A program made the position numbers and the translations under genes. Below, piece by piece: positions 17,318 to 26,843 of a stretch of 64,000 nucleotides of DNA. The DNA lies in NCBI RefSeq assembly GCF_024362785.1, contig NZ_CP093301.1, positions 2,170,001 through 2,234,000 on the forward strand, in the 5' to 3' direction. The notes under the pieces are model-generated. The model worked only from the letters and a program-made list of their open reading frames with translations, ran no database searches and was not told where the DNA came from. The stretch comes from Evansella sp. LMS18 (lineage in GTDB: Bacteria > Bacillota > Bacilli > Bacillales > Salisediminibacteriaceae). How positions within the stretch are numbered: position 1 is the first letter of the stretch; each line of letters begins with the position of its first letter.

Positions 17318-19705
17318 ATGATCAGAAAACTATCAATAGCAGCTTTAATTCTTTTTCTTTTTAGTTTCACACTGCCTTTCTTTGCAGTGTCAGCTGATGA
17401 AGAAGAGCGTATTACAGTCTCAACGGAGATAGGCTTCAATAACTTAATCAAGGCCAACCGGGGATTCCCGATTGCTGTCACCCTGAAAAACAATGGCGAG
17501 GACATCTCAGGGGAACTGGCGATCGCGGTCATGCCAGGGTACAACTGGAATAATGGCATGGTTATCACACAGGCAGACCTGCCGGCAAACAGTGAAAAAA
17601 CCTTCATACTGAGCCTTCCTGGGTACAGTAATATGCACTATGGCGGTCCCGGGCCAGCGCCTGACGATATCCATTTTTACGAAGGCGGCTGGCAAGATGG
17701 GAAAAAAGTAAAGCTCGGGGGACAGACAAAATTAACCCCGGCCCATATAAATGAGGATGACCTTGTTGTCGGGCTGCTGACAGATAACCCCGATGCGTTT
17801 AACTACCTGAAAAATGCCCGGGCTGCCCACGGGAATTCCATGCGGATAGTTCCCGTCGATCCGAAGCAGATTCCGAACGATTCAACTGGGTTAACAATGT
17901 TTAATACTATCATCATCGATCAGTATTCCGTGGCGGAGGCGCTGAGCCCGGAACAGCAGGACGCGGTGGAAGCATGGGTGGAGTTTGGAGGCACACTCGT
18001 TATAGGAGCTGACCCGGGATTACAGCAGAAGCTTGACAGTCTTGCAGTACTCCTGCCTATGGGATCAGAGATGAATACGAAAAAAGAAGATGCTGAATTT
18101 TTTAATAAAGGTGACCGGAAATACCCTGCTAAAACAATAGATCTGACAGCCGGAGCTGTTTCAGATGGAGCTAATATCCTGCAGAGGGCTGAATCAGGCA
18201 CCCCGGTTGCAGCAAGGGCCTTCCATGGAGGCGGGCAGGTAGTGCAGCTGGCATTCTCCCCAGGAGCTAAAACGTTTGCGGAGTGGGATGGGGCAGAGTC
18301 TTACTGGACGGAAACCTTCCAGTCAGTGATAACCCCTAACTATATGGATTATGAGTCTGTTTATGACAGATTAAACTGGGGTCTGGCAGAAACGACAAGT
18401 TTATTCCCTTCATCCTTCCTGCCGTTTTCAGTGCTCGTTACGATATTCATAGTTTACGTACTTATAATTTTCCCAGTCATTTACTTCCTGTTGAAAAAAT
18501 TCGATAAGCGGGAGCACTCGTGGTGGATCCTTCCGGCTATATCTCTCGTAATATCTGCGGGGATATTCGGTTTTGGAGGCAAGGACAGAATCGCACAGCC
18601 GCAGATCAACGAATCTCTCGTGGTAACTGTCGATGAACAAGGCGAAGGCCGGGGCTACGGAAGTATTTCCGTGTTAAGCAATAATAGCGGGGACTATGAA
18701 CTCAATGTGGCAACAGCCGGTTTTGCAGCTTTTCCAATACGAAGAGATTATCCTATGGGCGGTACAATTGATGAGCCGGATGGAGGAATCAGGCAGCAAG
18801 GGGATCAGCTGGATATCTTATTTAAGGACGTTGAATACTGGTCTATACGAAATGCTTCCGGGCCGGTTTCAAAGATTGCTATAGGAGGGTTTGAAACGGA
18901 CCTGGGAATAAACGAAGAGCAGGAAATTACAGGCACCGTTACAAATCCAACAGAATTACAAATCGATGAACTTTTATTCCTGTCAGGGAGGCAGAAAGAA
19001 TCTTTAGGCTCGTTAGGCCCTGGGGAAACAATGGAGGTATCCTTTGAGCTCACTGGATCGCTGCTGCAGGCGCCAGTGCCTGATTACCATTACCACTATA
19101 CACCGGACATGGAGCTGGCAGAGCGGAAAAAAGAAGATTTAATGAGCACAATGCATGAATTTGGAATGTTTGAAAAAGGGAAGCCTGTCCTCGCCGCTTT
19201 TACAGGCGATCAATTACTGAACAGCAGCATTTCAGGCAGGGAGGCCCTGACAGAACGAACGGGCCTGATTGTCCAGCCTCTTGATTTTAAAGATCATTTA
19301 ACCGGTCCTTTTGAGCTTAAGCCGGAAGATCTGCCGCCATATTTTTATTCAATAGACGGGGATATAGGCTACCATGATGTAGATTTGCATGCCGGGGAAC
19401 GGTCGGTTTACGCCCCGGCAGGGAAGTATGAGTTCAGTTATACAGTGCCTGTTGAACAACTGGAGAATAATGCAAAATTCCTGGAACTTGGAATCAAGAT
19501 TCGTAACAGCGGGGGCTTTACGTATGAGCTGTTTAACTTTGAAACAGAATCCTTTGATCCTCTCGATGAGAACAATACGTTTAAGAACCCTGGTAAATAT
19601 ATTGAGGAATATGGCCAGATTCGCATTCAAGTATCAAAAGGCGAGATGCCTGATGAAGTTTTCATTCCTGAGTTGTCCCTGAAAGGAGAAATGAAACGTG
19701 ATTGA
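17318..19705 (+). CDS. Large exported membrane protein, first gene of ABC-MoxR-vWA operon
   Basis: A 795-residue protein with GGGGGAG before its ATG. Residues 1-26 are a Sec signal ending VSA. A beta-rich extracytoplasmic part follows, starting like an NEW3/CARDB-type adhesion fold (IAVTLKNNGEDISGELAIAV). Around 145-230 a Rossmann-like stretch (VEAWVEFGGTLVIGADPG) resembles the catalytically dead GATase-like domains in this type of operon. Two membrane segments lie near 368-390 and 398-416, and the long C-terminal half is again beta-rich. The next gene overlaps it by 8 bases. I do not know a named homologue; a receptor or substrate-presenting role for the ABC exporter is inference. Confidence 0.7.
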   Translation: MIRKLSIAALILFLFSFTLPFFAVSADEEERITVSTEIGFNNLIKANRGFPIAVTLKNNGEDISGELAIAVMPGYNWNNGMVITQADLPANSEKTFILSLPGYSNMHYGGPGPAPDDIHFYEGGWQDGKKVKLGGQTKLTPAHINEDDLVVGLLTDNPDAFNYLKNARAAHGNSMRIVPVDPKQIPNDSTGLTMFNTIIIDQYSVAEALSPEQQDAVEAWVEFGGTLVIGADPGLQQKLDSLAVLLPMGSEMNTKKEDAEFFNKGDRKYPAKTIDLTAGAVSDGANILQRAESGTPVAARAFHGGGQVVQLAFSPGAKTFAEWDGAESYWTETFQSVITPNYMDYESVYDRLNWGLAETTSLFPSSFLPFSVLVTIFIVYVLIIFPVIYFLLKKFDKREHSWWILPAISLVISAGIFGFGGKDRIAQPQINESLVVTVDEQGEGRGYGSISVLSNNSGDYELNVATAGFAAFPIRRDYPMGGTIDEPDGGIRQQGDQLDILFKDVEYWSIRNASGPVSKIAIGGFETDLGINEEQEITGTVTNPTELQIDELLFLSGRQKESLGSLGPGETMEVSFELTGSLLQAPVPDYHYHYTPDMELAERKKEDLMSTMHEFGMFEKGKPVLAAFTGDQLLNSSISGREALTERTGLIVQPLDFKDHLTGPFELKPEDLPPYFYSIDGDIGYHDVDLHAGERSVYAPAGKYEFSYTVPVEQLENNAKFLELGIKIRNSGGFTYELFNFETESFDPLDENNTFKNPGKYIEEYGQIRIQVSKGEMPDEVFIPELSLKGEMKRD

Positions 19706-20630
19706 GACAGTTAATTTAACAAAAAAGTATGGTGCATTTACTGCCCTCGATGACTTGAACCTCACTGTCTCTGAAGGGACGGTCTTCGGGTTTGTGGGAC
19801 AGAACGGAGCAGGGAAATCCACAACATTTCAGATATTGGCCACCTTGATGGCTCCCACTTACGGAACAGCTTTCATTAACGGACTGGAAGTGACGAAGGA
19901 GCCGGAAAAGGTAAGGCGGGTTATCGGCTATATGCCCGACTTCTTCGGTGTGTACGATCAGTTCAAAGCGAGCGAATACCTTGATTTTTACGGGAGCAGC
20001 TATGGCCTCTCACAGAGAGAACGTTCCGAGGTTATTCCACAGCTCCTGGAGCTGGTCAATCTGTCTCATAAACATGATTCCTACGTGGATCTCCTTTCAA
20101 GGGGGATGAAGCAGCGGCTTTGTCTGGCCAGGTCGCTCATTCATGACCCGAAAGTGCTTATTCTTGATGAACCTGCCTCAGGGCTCGATCCACGGGCGCG
20201 GATTGAGATGAGAGAAATCCTTAAAGAGTTAAAGACGATGGGCAAAACAATTATTATTTCTTCCCATATTCTCCCGGAGCTCGCTGAAATGTGTGATGAA
20301 ATCGGTGTTATCGACCATGGGAAGCTCATTGCTACTGGATCCGTTTCCGACATTCAGGAGCAACTGCAGCAGCAGAAAGAGATTGTTGTCACTGTTTCAA
20401 GGGAGCTTGAGAAAACGGTGAGATTTTTTGAAGACAATCCGGACGTAATTAACGTGCAGAAAGGACCGAACGGGACAATCCGGTTTGGGTATAAAGGGTC
20501 AGATGAAAAACAGCAGGCCCTCCTGAAAAAAGCCGTTCTGGAAGATATCCCGCTCCTGAGTTTCCGCCCGATAGAGAAAAACCTGGAGGATGTTTTTATG
20601 GAAATTACGAAAGAGGTGGAAAAAGCATGA
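19698..20630 (+). CDS. ABC transporter ATP-binding protein
   Basis: A 310-residue ABC ATPase that starts at a GTG inside the end of the preceding gene, with AAAGGAG 9 bases upstream. Walker A is GQNGAGKST (about 36-44), the signature is LLSRGMKQRLCLARSL (degenerate S-R-G-M), Walker B is LILDEPASGLDP, and the switch His is in ISSHIL. The C-terminal 80 residues follow the pattern of CcmA/NatA-type exporters. It should energise the permease encoded next. Confidence 0.93.
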   Translation: MIETVNLTKKYGAFTALDDLNLTVSEGTVFGFVGQNGAGKSTTFQILATLMAPTYGTAFINGLEVTKEPEKVRRVIGYMPDFFGVYDQFKASEYLDFYGSSYGLSQRERSEVIPQLLELVNLSHKHDSYVDLLSRGMKQRLCLARSLIHDPKVLILDEPASGLDPRARIEMREILKELKTMGKTIIISSHILPELAEMCDEIGVIDHGKLIATGSVSDIQEQLQQQKEIVVTVSRELEKTVRFFEDNPDVINVQKGPNGTIRFGYKGSDEKQQALLKKAVLEDIPLLSFRPIEKNLEDVFMEITKEVEKA

Positions 20631-21490
20631 AATCTGCACTCTTAAATCCTGTGCTTAATAAAGAGATCCGCCTGCGTTTCCGTTCGGCGAAAAGCTTTCT
20701 TGGAATTGCCGCCTACCTGGCGATTCTCGGGTTAATCTCCCTCGGTTTCATCGGTATGACACTGAGCTTTGATTATGCGGGGGTATTCCGCCCGGAAGAG
20801 AGCCGGAGTATGTTTTTGATGATCAGCATGCTTCAGCTTGCTCTCGTAATCTTTATCACTCCGGGCCTGACTGCAGGTGTAATCAGCAGTGAAAGGGAGA
20901 GGCAGACACTGCCGATTCTCCTTACAACTGCCCAGTCTTCCAGTTCCATCATATTGAGCAAGCTTGCATCATCCCTGTCTTATTTATTGCTCATTGTCTT
21001 TGCATCGGCTCCTTTATATATGATTGTTTTCCTTTTCGGGGGAATATCGCCTGTGAGCATTTTGGCCAGCTTTGCCCTTTACGTTTTTACCATGCTTGTC
21101 ATCGGCAGTATCGGCGTTCTGATGTCCACACTGATCCGCCGGACGATTCTCGCGATGGTGACAACATACAGCGTGGCATTTTTCCTTACTGGAGGAATTG
21201 CTGTTATTGCAATGATGCTGACTAATTTCAGCTATGCGTACTATTCTCAGGGGACGGATTATATCTGGCCGTACATTTTCGCTTCTGTCAATATACCAGT
21301 GATGTTCTTTTCCGTTTTTGAAGGGTCAGTGATGACAGAACTGCAGACGATGGCCGGAACAAGCTTTTCCCCATGGATTACTTTCTTTATCTTTTACAGT
21401 CTGATTATCGCCGGCTGTCTTCTGATTGCTGTCCGCAAGCTCCGTCCAAGGATGAAGACGAAAGCAAAGCCGGCTGAAAAAATGGCATAA
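20627..21490 (+). CDS. ABC-2 type transporter permease
   Basis: A 287-residue membrane protein with six hydrophobic segments and the N-terminal NPVLNKEIRLRFRSAKSF helix typical of ABC-2 permeases that meet the ATPase on the cytoplasmic side. Its ATG overlaps the ATPase stop (ATGA). The extracellular part between segments 1 and 2 holds DYAGVFRPEESR. Together with the preceding ATPase it makes a complete half-size exporter. Substrate unknown; the operon context suggests an envelope component or protein. Confidence 0.9.
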   Translation: MKSALLNPVLNKEIRLRFRSAKSFLGIAAYLAILGLISLGFIGMTLSFDYAGVFRPEESRSMFLMISMLQLALVIFITPGLTAGVISSERERQTLPILLTTAQSSSSIILSKLASSLSYLLLIVFASAPLYMIVFLFGGISPVSILASFALYVFTMLVIGSIGVLMSTLIRRTILAMVTTYSVAFFLTGGIAVIAMMLTNFSYAYYSQGTDYIWPYIFASVNIPVMFFSVFEGSVMTELQTMAGTSFSPWITFFIFYSLIIAGCLLIAVRKLRPRMKTKAKPAEKMA

Positions 21491-21561
21491 TGCTTTTCAG
21501 CATATGAATTTTGGTTTCCTGCATTATTAATCTGCCAAAGTCAGGAAAGGAGGGGGTCGGG

Positions 21562-23145
21562 ATGGATGGAAAAAATCAGTTCCTGATGCTGATCAGAGAA
21601 GTGAAAAGAAAGCTGGTGAAGCAGCATTTTTTCAGTGCTGCCCAGTACATGTTTCTCTTTACTGCTGCTGTAATCTTTCTCGTCAGTCTTGCGGCACGCT
21701 GGCTTGTATTGGTGAATGTCATCTGGTGGACCCTGGTCCCCGCATTTTTCACAGCAGCAGCGGTAATGTATCACTGGGTAAAAAACAGTCCAGGGGACAA
21801 GAAGGCCATTCATTTATACGATCAGGCAGTTAGAGAAAACCGGGTGGCGACAGCATATGATTTTCTTGGCGAGACAAATGGCCTTGCTTTGCTGCAGCGC
21901 CAGGAAGCAGTAACAGAAATGAAGAGGAAGAAACAGGTGGTTCTGGATAGCCGGAAGCTGAAGTTTCACTGGAAAGAGTGCGGGGCTGCACTGCTCCTCG
22001 TCTGCGGAACAACAGCTTCTGTGCTATTTCCAAGTGAGCAAATGCTTGTGGCAGCAGATCTGCAGGCAAATAAGCAGATGCTCAAAATGGTGGGAGAAGA
22101 TCTGGAGAACCTGGAAGAGCAGGAAGACGATCAGCTTGATGAAGTGGTTAACGAGTTAAAGGAGCAGCTGGAAGAAAAGGAAACGGCGGAGGCAGCCTTG
22201 GAGGAACTGCTTTTGGCGGAAGCGCTTCTGGAGGAAATGAAACTGGAACTTGAAATGTCAGAAGAACAACTGCAGCAGTATGCGGAGGCGCTGAAAAAGT
22301 CTGGGTTTAATGAACTGGCCAAGGCATTGAAGACCCTTCATGAATCTGCATTAAATGAAGCTGCTGCAGATATAAGAAATGAAATTGGAGAACTCACACA
22401 GGAAGAAAGGCAGGCACTGGCAGACTTATTTGAACAGCTCAGCGGCGAATCAGCAGGCTCTCCGGCAGAACTTACCGATGAGGAGCTTTTCGAGATGCTG
22501 GAGAAGCTGGAAGAGCAGCTTGCGCAGCTTATGGAGGAAGCATTAACTCTCGAAGCCCTTGCAAGCCTGCAGGAGCAGCTGCAGCAGGCAGCCACCGCAT
22601 TGAATACAAGTATGGCAAACGCAGGTCTGTCGGAAAATCGGCCCCTCACCTTCGCCAGTGCCTCTTCAGGGAGCCCTTCGGCAGGAGTGAACCCGCCTGC
22701 TGGCCAGGGAGGCAGTAATGATGAGTCAGGTACTGAAGGAAGCGGCTCCGGTGGGAATAGCGGTTCAGCAGGACAGGGAAGCGGTTCCGGTCCCGGACAG
22801 GGCCAAGGCCAGGGCGGCGGATCTGGCTCAGGGGGCAGCGGCTCCGGAGCTGGAGGCCGGGGTGCAGGTTCTGGCCAGGGGCCACGGGAACTGGTCACTG
22901 TACCAGAAAGAATATCCGGACAGGAAAATGTGGAAGGAGACCAGGGTGAAACAGGATCCGGGAGCGGAGAGCGATATGAGTCGGAAACTGCTCCGGTACT
23001 GAAAGGTACGGTGAGGCCTTATCGGGAAGTGATCGGAGAATATGAAGCCAATTACCGGGAAAGTGTGGACCGGATGCAGCTGCCGGGATATTTAGAAGGC
23101 GTCGTCCGTGATTATTTTAGTGAACTGAATATGGAAGAGGAGTGA
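21562..23145 (+). CDS. Membrane-anchored coiled-coil protein with Gly/Ser-rich region (DUF4175-like)
   Basis: A 527-residue protein; the ATG follows GGAAAGGAGG. Two membrane segments at about 25-70 and a third near 145-160 anchor it. Residues about 170-370 are very rich in Glu, Leu and Gln and should form a long coiled coil. Residues about 385-450 are a low-complexity Gly/Ser/Gln linker (units such as GSGGSGSGAG). A conserved-looking C-terminal segment (VRPYREVIGEYEANYRES) ends the chain, like the tail of DUF4175/BatC-neighbour proteins. It probably bridges the membrane complex of this operon. Its stop overlaps the upstream GTG of the MoxR gene. Confidence 0.7.
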   Translation: MDGKNQFLMLIREVKRKLVKQHFFSAAQYMFLFTAAVIFLVSLAARWLVLVNVIWWTLVPAFFTAAAVMYHWVKNSPGDKKAIHLYDQAVRENRVATAYDFLGETNGLALLQRQEAVTEMKRKKQVVLDSRKLKFHWKECGAALLLVCGTTASVLFPSEQMLVAADLQANKQMLKMVGEDLENLEEQEDDQLDEVVNELKEQLEEKETAEAALEELLLAEALLEEMKLELEMSEEQLQQYAEALKKSGFNELAKALKTLHESALNEAAADIRNEIGELTQEERQALADLFEQLSGESAGSPAELTDEELFEMLEKLEEQLAQLMEEALTLEALASLQEQLQQAATALNTSMANAGLSENRPLTFASASSGSPSAGVNPPAGQGGSNDESGTEGSGSGGNSGSAGQGSGSGPGQGQGQGGGSGSGGSGSGAGGRGAGSGQGPRELVTVPERISGQENVEGDQGETGSGSGERYESETAPVLKGTVRPYREVIGEYEANYRESVDRMQLPGYLEGVVRDYFSELNMEEE

Positions 23146-23150
23146 AAATA

Positions 23151-24140
23151 GTGGAGGAAACAGAATATGAACAGGCTCGTGAACAGCTGCAGGCAGTGAA
23201 ATCATCAGTACAGTCTTTCATCGTCGGCCAGGAGGAAGCAGTAAACGAGATTTTATGGGCGATGTTTGCCGGCGGGCACGCTCTTCTGGAAGGGCTCCCA
23301 GGAGTGGGGAAAACGATGATGATCAGAACGATCTCCGAAGCACTTGAGCTTCGTTTTTCGAGGATACAGTTTACTCCTGACCTCATGCCGGCCGATATTA
23401 CCGGTACGATGATGATTGAACCGGATGAGCATGGGAAGCAGCAGTTTATTTTTCACAAGGGTCCTGTTTTTGCAAATATCGTCCTTGCAGACGAGATTAA
23501 CCGGGCAACGCCGAAAACACAGAGTGCTTTGCTGGAGGCGATGGGGGAAAAAACAGTGACAGTGATCGGGGAAACGAAGGATCTTCCAGGACCGTTCTTC
23601 GTGCTGGCTACACAGAACCCCATCGATCTCGAAGGGACGTATCCCCTTCCTGAAGCACAGATGGACCGTTTTCTCTGTAAGATTAACATCTCCTATCCTG
23701 GCAGGGATGAGTTGAAGATGATAGTTGAGCGTACAGTGACAAAGGAGCGGGAGAAAGTCAGCCCTGTTATTACAGGCGAAGATATGTTGCAAATTCAGCG
23801 GCTTGCCAGCGGCATCCTTGTGGCAGATGAGATGCTGGACTTTGCAGTGAACCTGATTATGGCGACACACAGCGATAATGAACTGGCTCCCGAATCGGTC
23901 CTCCAGTACGTCAGGTTCGGTTCCGGGCCAAGGGGGCTGCAAAGTTTAGTGAAGATTGCCAAGGTGAGAGCTTTAATGGAGGGGCGTTATCATGTTTCCA
24001 TCGGAGATTTGAAACATGCGGCACTTCCGGTGCTCAGGCACAGGATCTTTCTGAACTTTGAAGGGGAAGCAGCAGGGGTTTCCACGGATGAACTGATTAA
24101 GGATGCAGTAGAGGCCGTGTCTGTGGCGGAGGCAGTTTAA
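23151..24140 (+). CDS. MoxR-family AAA+ ATPase
   Basis: A 329-residue ATPase. The GTG at 23151 is preferred because GAGGAG is 8 bases upstream; a GTG at 23142 would add three residues. Walker A is EGLPGVGKTMM, Walker B is LADEINRATPKTQSALLEAM, sensor 1 is ATQNPIDLEGTYPLPEAQMDRF, all typical of MoxR. Such ATPases work as chaperones that load cofactors or assemble complexes together with vWA proteins. The DUF58 and two vWA genes follow at once. Confidence 0.95.
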   Translation: MEETEYEQAREQLQAVKSSVQSFIVGQEEAVNEILWAMFAGGHALLEGLPGVGKTMMIRTISEALELRFSRIQFTPDLMPADITGTMMIEPDEHGKQQFIFHKGPVFANIVLADEINRATPKTQSALLEAMGEKTVTVIGETKDLPGPFFVLATQNPIDLEGTYPLPEAQMDRFLCKINISYPGRDELKMIVERTVTKEREKVSPVITGEDMLQIQRLASGILVADEMLDFAVNLIMATHSDNELAPESVLQYVRFGSGPRGLQSLVKIAKVRALMEGRYHVSIGDLKHAALPVLRHRIFLNFEGEAAGVSTDELIKDAVEAVSVAEAV

Positions 24141-24142
24141 CT

Positions 24143-25006
24143 ATGCTGCTGTCTTCCAGTTTACGGACAAGGCTCAGCCAGTATCACTGGCAGACTGCAC
24201 AACTTAAGCGAGGGATGCAAAAAGGAAAGAGACGCTCAGCAACATTCGGAAGCTCTCTGGACTTCTCTGACTTCAGGGCTTACCAGCCAGGTGATGATGT
24301 ACGGCAAATTGACTGGAATGTGTATGCGAGAACCAACCGCCATTATATAAAACGTTATTTAGATGAGCAGGAATTGTCTCTTGCAGTCTATCTGGACTGT
24401 TCCCTTTCTATGGGGCTGGAAGAAGAGAAGTGGCAGATGGCGAAAACATTAGCTGCAGCGATTGGTTACACAGGTTTATTAAACGACGACAGAGTTTCTG
24501 TAATTCCTGTTTCAGAGAAGGGACATGCTTTTTCACGGAAAAAAGGGGTTGTCTTCGCAAATCAGATGCTGAGGCAAATGGAAGGAATTGAGGCGGGAGA
24601 GACTGGCAGTTTCACAGAAAAACTCCCCCGGTATCGGCAGCAGAAGACTGCTTTGAGCTTCATTATCAGCGATTTTCTTGAACCTGTGGAGCAGGTGGTA
24701 GACCAGCTGAAGCTCATCCACACGAACCAGCAGCTCAGAGTCATTCATATGCTCAGCGAAAAAGAAATGAATCCGGAACTGTCTGGGGATGTAAAGCTTA
24801 TTAATGTGGAGCAGGAGACAGATACAGTGCAGGTAAGTGTTACAAGAGGAGTGATTTCCTCCTACAAGGAGCGGTTAAGGGAGCACTCCCGTCAGATAGA
24901 GAAGACATGCATTGACCGGGGAATCGGGTATGTGCAGGTAAGCACTGGCCAGTCCATAGACGAGATTCTTTTCAGCAGAATGAGGAAAAAAGGCTGGCTG
25001 GCATAG
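24143..25006 (+). CDS. DUF58 protein with vWA-like fold
   Basis: A 287-residue protein that begins two bases after the MoxR stop. The DUF58 block DFSDFRAYQPGDDVRQIDWNVYARTN lies at about 34-60, and the metal-ion site has the form YLDCSLSMG (DxSxS, about 86-94). The remaining MIDAS residues follow in later loops (ISDF). DUF58 proteins are regular partners of MoxR ATPases. No membrane segment is visible, so it should be cytoplasmic or attached through its partners. Confidence 0.92.
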   Translation: MLLSSSLRTRLSQYHWQTAQLKRGMQKGKRRSATFGSSLDFSDFRAYQPGDDVRQIDWNVYARTNRHYIKRYLDEQELSLAVYLDCSLSMGLEEEKWQMAKTLAAAIGYTGLLNDDRVSVIPVSEKGHAFSRKKGVVFANQMLRQMEGIEAGETGSFTEKLPRYRQQKTALSFIISDFLEPVEQVVDQLKLIHTNQQLRVIHMLSEKEMNPELSGDVKLINVEQETDTVQVSVTRGVISSYKERLREHSRQIEKTCIDRGIGYVQVSTGQSIDEILFSRMRKKGWLA

Positions 25007-25031
25007 AGATTAAGCGGCCGGAGGGGAGAAG

Positions 25032-26843
25032 GTGACAGCAATGGGGATACTCGCGCCTGCATTTTTCGGACTTTCTATATTTATTGGCGGATTGGTGATC
25101 TTTTACATGTTCCGGAAACAGTATGACGAGGAGATCGTTTCCTCGAATATATTATGGGAACAAGTGATGAATGAAAGACAGGCGTCTAAATGGTGGAGAA
25201 AGCTTCAGCGCCAGCTGCTTTTATTGCTGCAGATTCTTATTCTTCTCCTGCTCATGTTCGCTCTTGCCCGTCCGTTTTTATATGCAGAAGGTGTAGAAGG
25301 AGATCATGTTATTTTTATCGTGGACAGCTCTGCAACGATGGCAGCCTTTACAGACGAAGAAACAACGAGATTCGACCAGGCGAAAACAGATATGCTGGAG
25401 CTGGCAGACAAGCTAAGCCGGGAACAGGCAGTCAGTGTGATTTCTGCTGGCGCATCTCCTGAACTGGCTGTTGCACGGGAGTTTGATAAAGATCTGGTAA
25501 AAAATCAAATTGAAGCTTTAAATTTAACGTACGAGCACAGCAATTTCAGCCAGGCACTGTCCTTAGCCGGAGCGCTCAGCCAGCAGCAGTCGGCCAGTAT
25601 TCATATATTCAGCGACCATGTTACGGAAGATATGATAGAGGAAGCTTCGCAAGGCCAGCCTGTGCATGTAGTAAATTACGGCACGATGACAGAAGGGAAT
25701 ATTGCAGTTACGACGTTTGGGGTCAGTACTGGCAGGCATACGGCAGAGGCGGTGATTACTTTAAAAAATGAAGGCGGTGAAGCGGAGGCAGCTGAGTTAA
25801 CTGTTTTTGCCGACGGAGTGCCGAGCTACTCAGAGACTGTGGCAATGCCTGCCGGAGAAGAAATCGTTGTATCTGCAGAAGAGCTTCCCCATGGAATATA
25901 TTATAAAGCGGAAATAAATACGGAAGACAGTTACCCCCTTGATAACAAAGCCTTCGCTTTCTCGTCTTCTGAGCAGGCAGCTGTGCTGTATTTAATCGGG
26001 GATATTAATCCTTTTTTGCATAAAGTACTGCTTCAGTTGGGGCCTGAAATTATCCAGGCGGAGGAGCTGAATGATGTACATGAGCCGGCGGCCGGCAGTA
26101 TTTTGGTCACTTCAAATCCGGATGTAACAGAAGGTGAGCAACCGTTTCTCCTTCTCGCTGACCCGGAAGAGGAATTTACTTCTCTGGAAGGAGAGCTTAT
26201 AACAAGACGTGGAGAAGAGCTGTTTGAATATGCTGACTTGAGGGAGCTTTATGTAAGCCAGGCATATAAACCAGATGGATCATCTCCGGTGGCTTCTGCG
26301 TCAGGAGAAACGATTATGGAAAGTGGCGGAGTCCCTTTAATGGAAAAGGGACTGGTGAAAGGGCAGCCCTATGTGCAGATGTTCTTCCAGATCGAGGATT
26401 CCGACTGGCCGCTGCAGCCCAGTTTTCCAGTGTTTGTCTATAATGCACTGGAGTTTCTTCAAGGGGAAACAGGCCATCTTGGATATTTTTCCCCTGGTGA
26501 ATCCCGGCCGTTACAGCTGGAGACAGGAGGCACACACCGGATTATAGATGAGGCTGGCGTGGAAATTGGTATATTTGACCGTGATGAAGAGACTTTTCAA
26601 GCTCCTCGTGAGCCAGGTTTGTATTATTTAGCTGATAGCGAGGAGCAGTACACCTATTTTGCAGTGAACCTGGATGACAGGGAGAAGGAGGCAGTGGAGG
26701 CAGCTTCGTTTTCCATAGAAGGAAGCGGGAACGGGCTGCCGGCAGAATCAGCAAGAACGGAATGGTGGCCCTGGCTGTTATTTGGGGGATTTATAGTTTT
26801 GGTCATTGAGTGGGAGGTGTACCGGCGTGGGATTCGAACTTGA
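25032..26843 (+). CDS. BatA-type membrane protein with vWA domain
   Basis: A 603-residue protein. The GTG at 25032 has GGAGG 7 bases upstream. The N-terminal BatA domain has two membrane segments (about 5-25 and 58-82) with RKLQRQLLLLLQILILLLLMFALARPF between, as in the family. The vWA domain follows at about 90-250 with VDSSAT in place of the usual DxSxS, so the last site residue is Thr. A beta-rich middle part and a C-terminal membrane anchor (WPWLLFGGFIVLVIEW) complete it. The end overlaps the next start by 17 bases. Confidence 0.85.
   Translation: MTAMGILAPAFFGLSIFIGGLVIFYMFRKQYDEEIVSSNILWEQVMNERQASKWWRKLQRQLLLLLQILILLLLMFALARPFLYAEGVEGDHVIFIVDSSATMAAFTDEETTRFDQAKTDMLELADKLSREQAVSVISAGASPELAVAREFDKDLVKNQIEALNLTYEHSNFSQALSLAGALSQQQSASIHIFSDHVTEDMIEEASQGQPVHVVNYGTMTEGNIAVTTFGVSTGRHTAEAVITLKNEGGEAEAAELTVFADGVPSYSETVAMPAGEEIVVSAEELPHGIYYKAEINTEDSYPLDNKAFAFSSSEQAAVLYLIGDINPFLHKVLLQLGPEIIQAEELNDVHEPAAGSILVTSNPDVTEGEQPFLLLADPEEEFTSLEGELITRRGEELFEYADLRELYVSQAYKPDGSSPVASASGETIMESGGVPLMEKGLVKGQPYVQMFFQIEDSDWPLQPSFPVFVYNALEFLQGETGHLGYFSPGESRPLQLETGGTHRIIDEAGVEIGIFDRDEETFQAPREPGLYYLADSEEQYTYFAVNLDDREKEAVEAASFSIEGSGNGLPAESARTEWWPWLLFGGFIVLVIEWEVYRRGIRT

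Noticed and set aside
22338-22898. Pro/Ser-rich protein on the minus strand
   Set aside because: It is the complement of the Gly/Ser-rich and Glu-rich part of a real gene; composition explains the long open frame.
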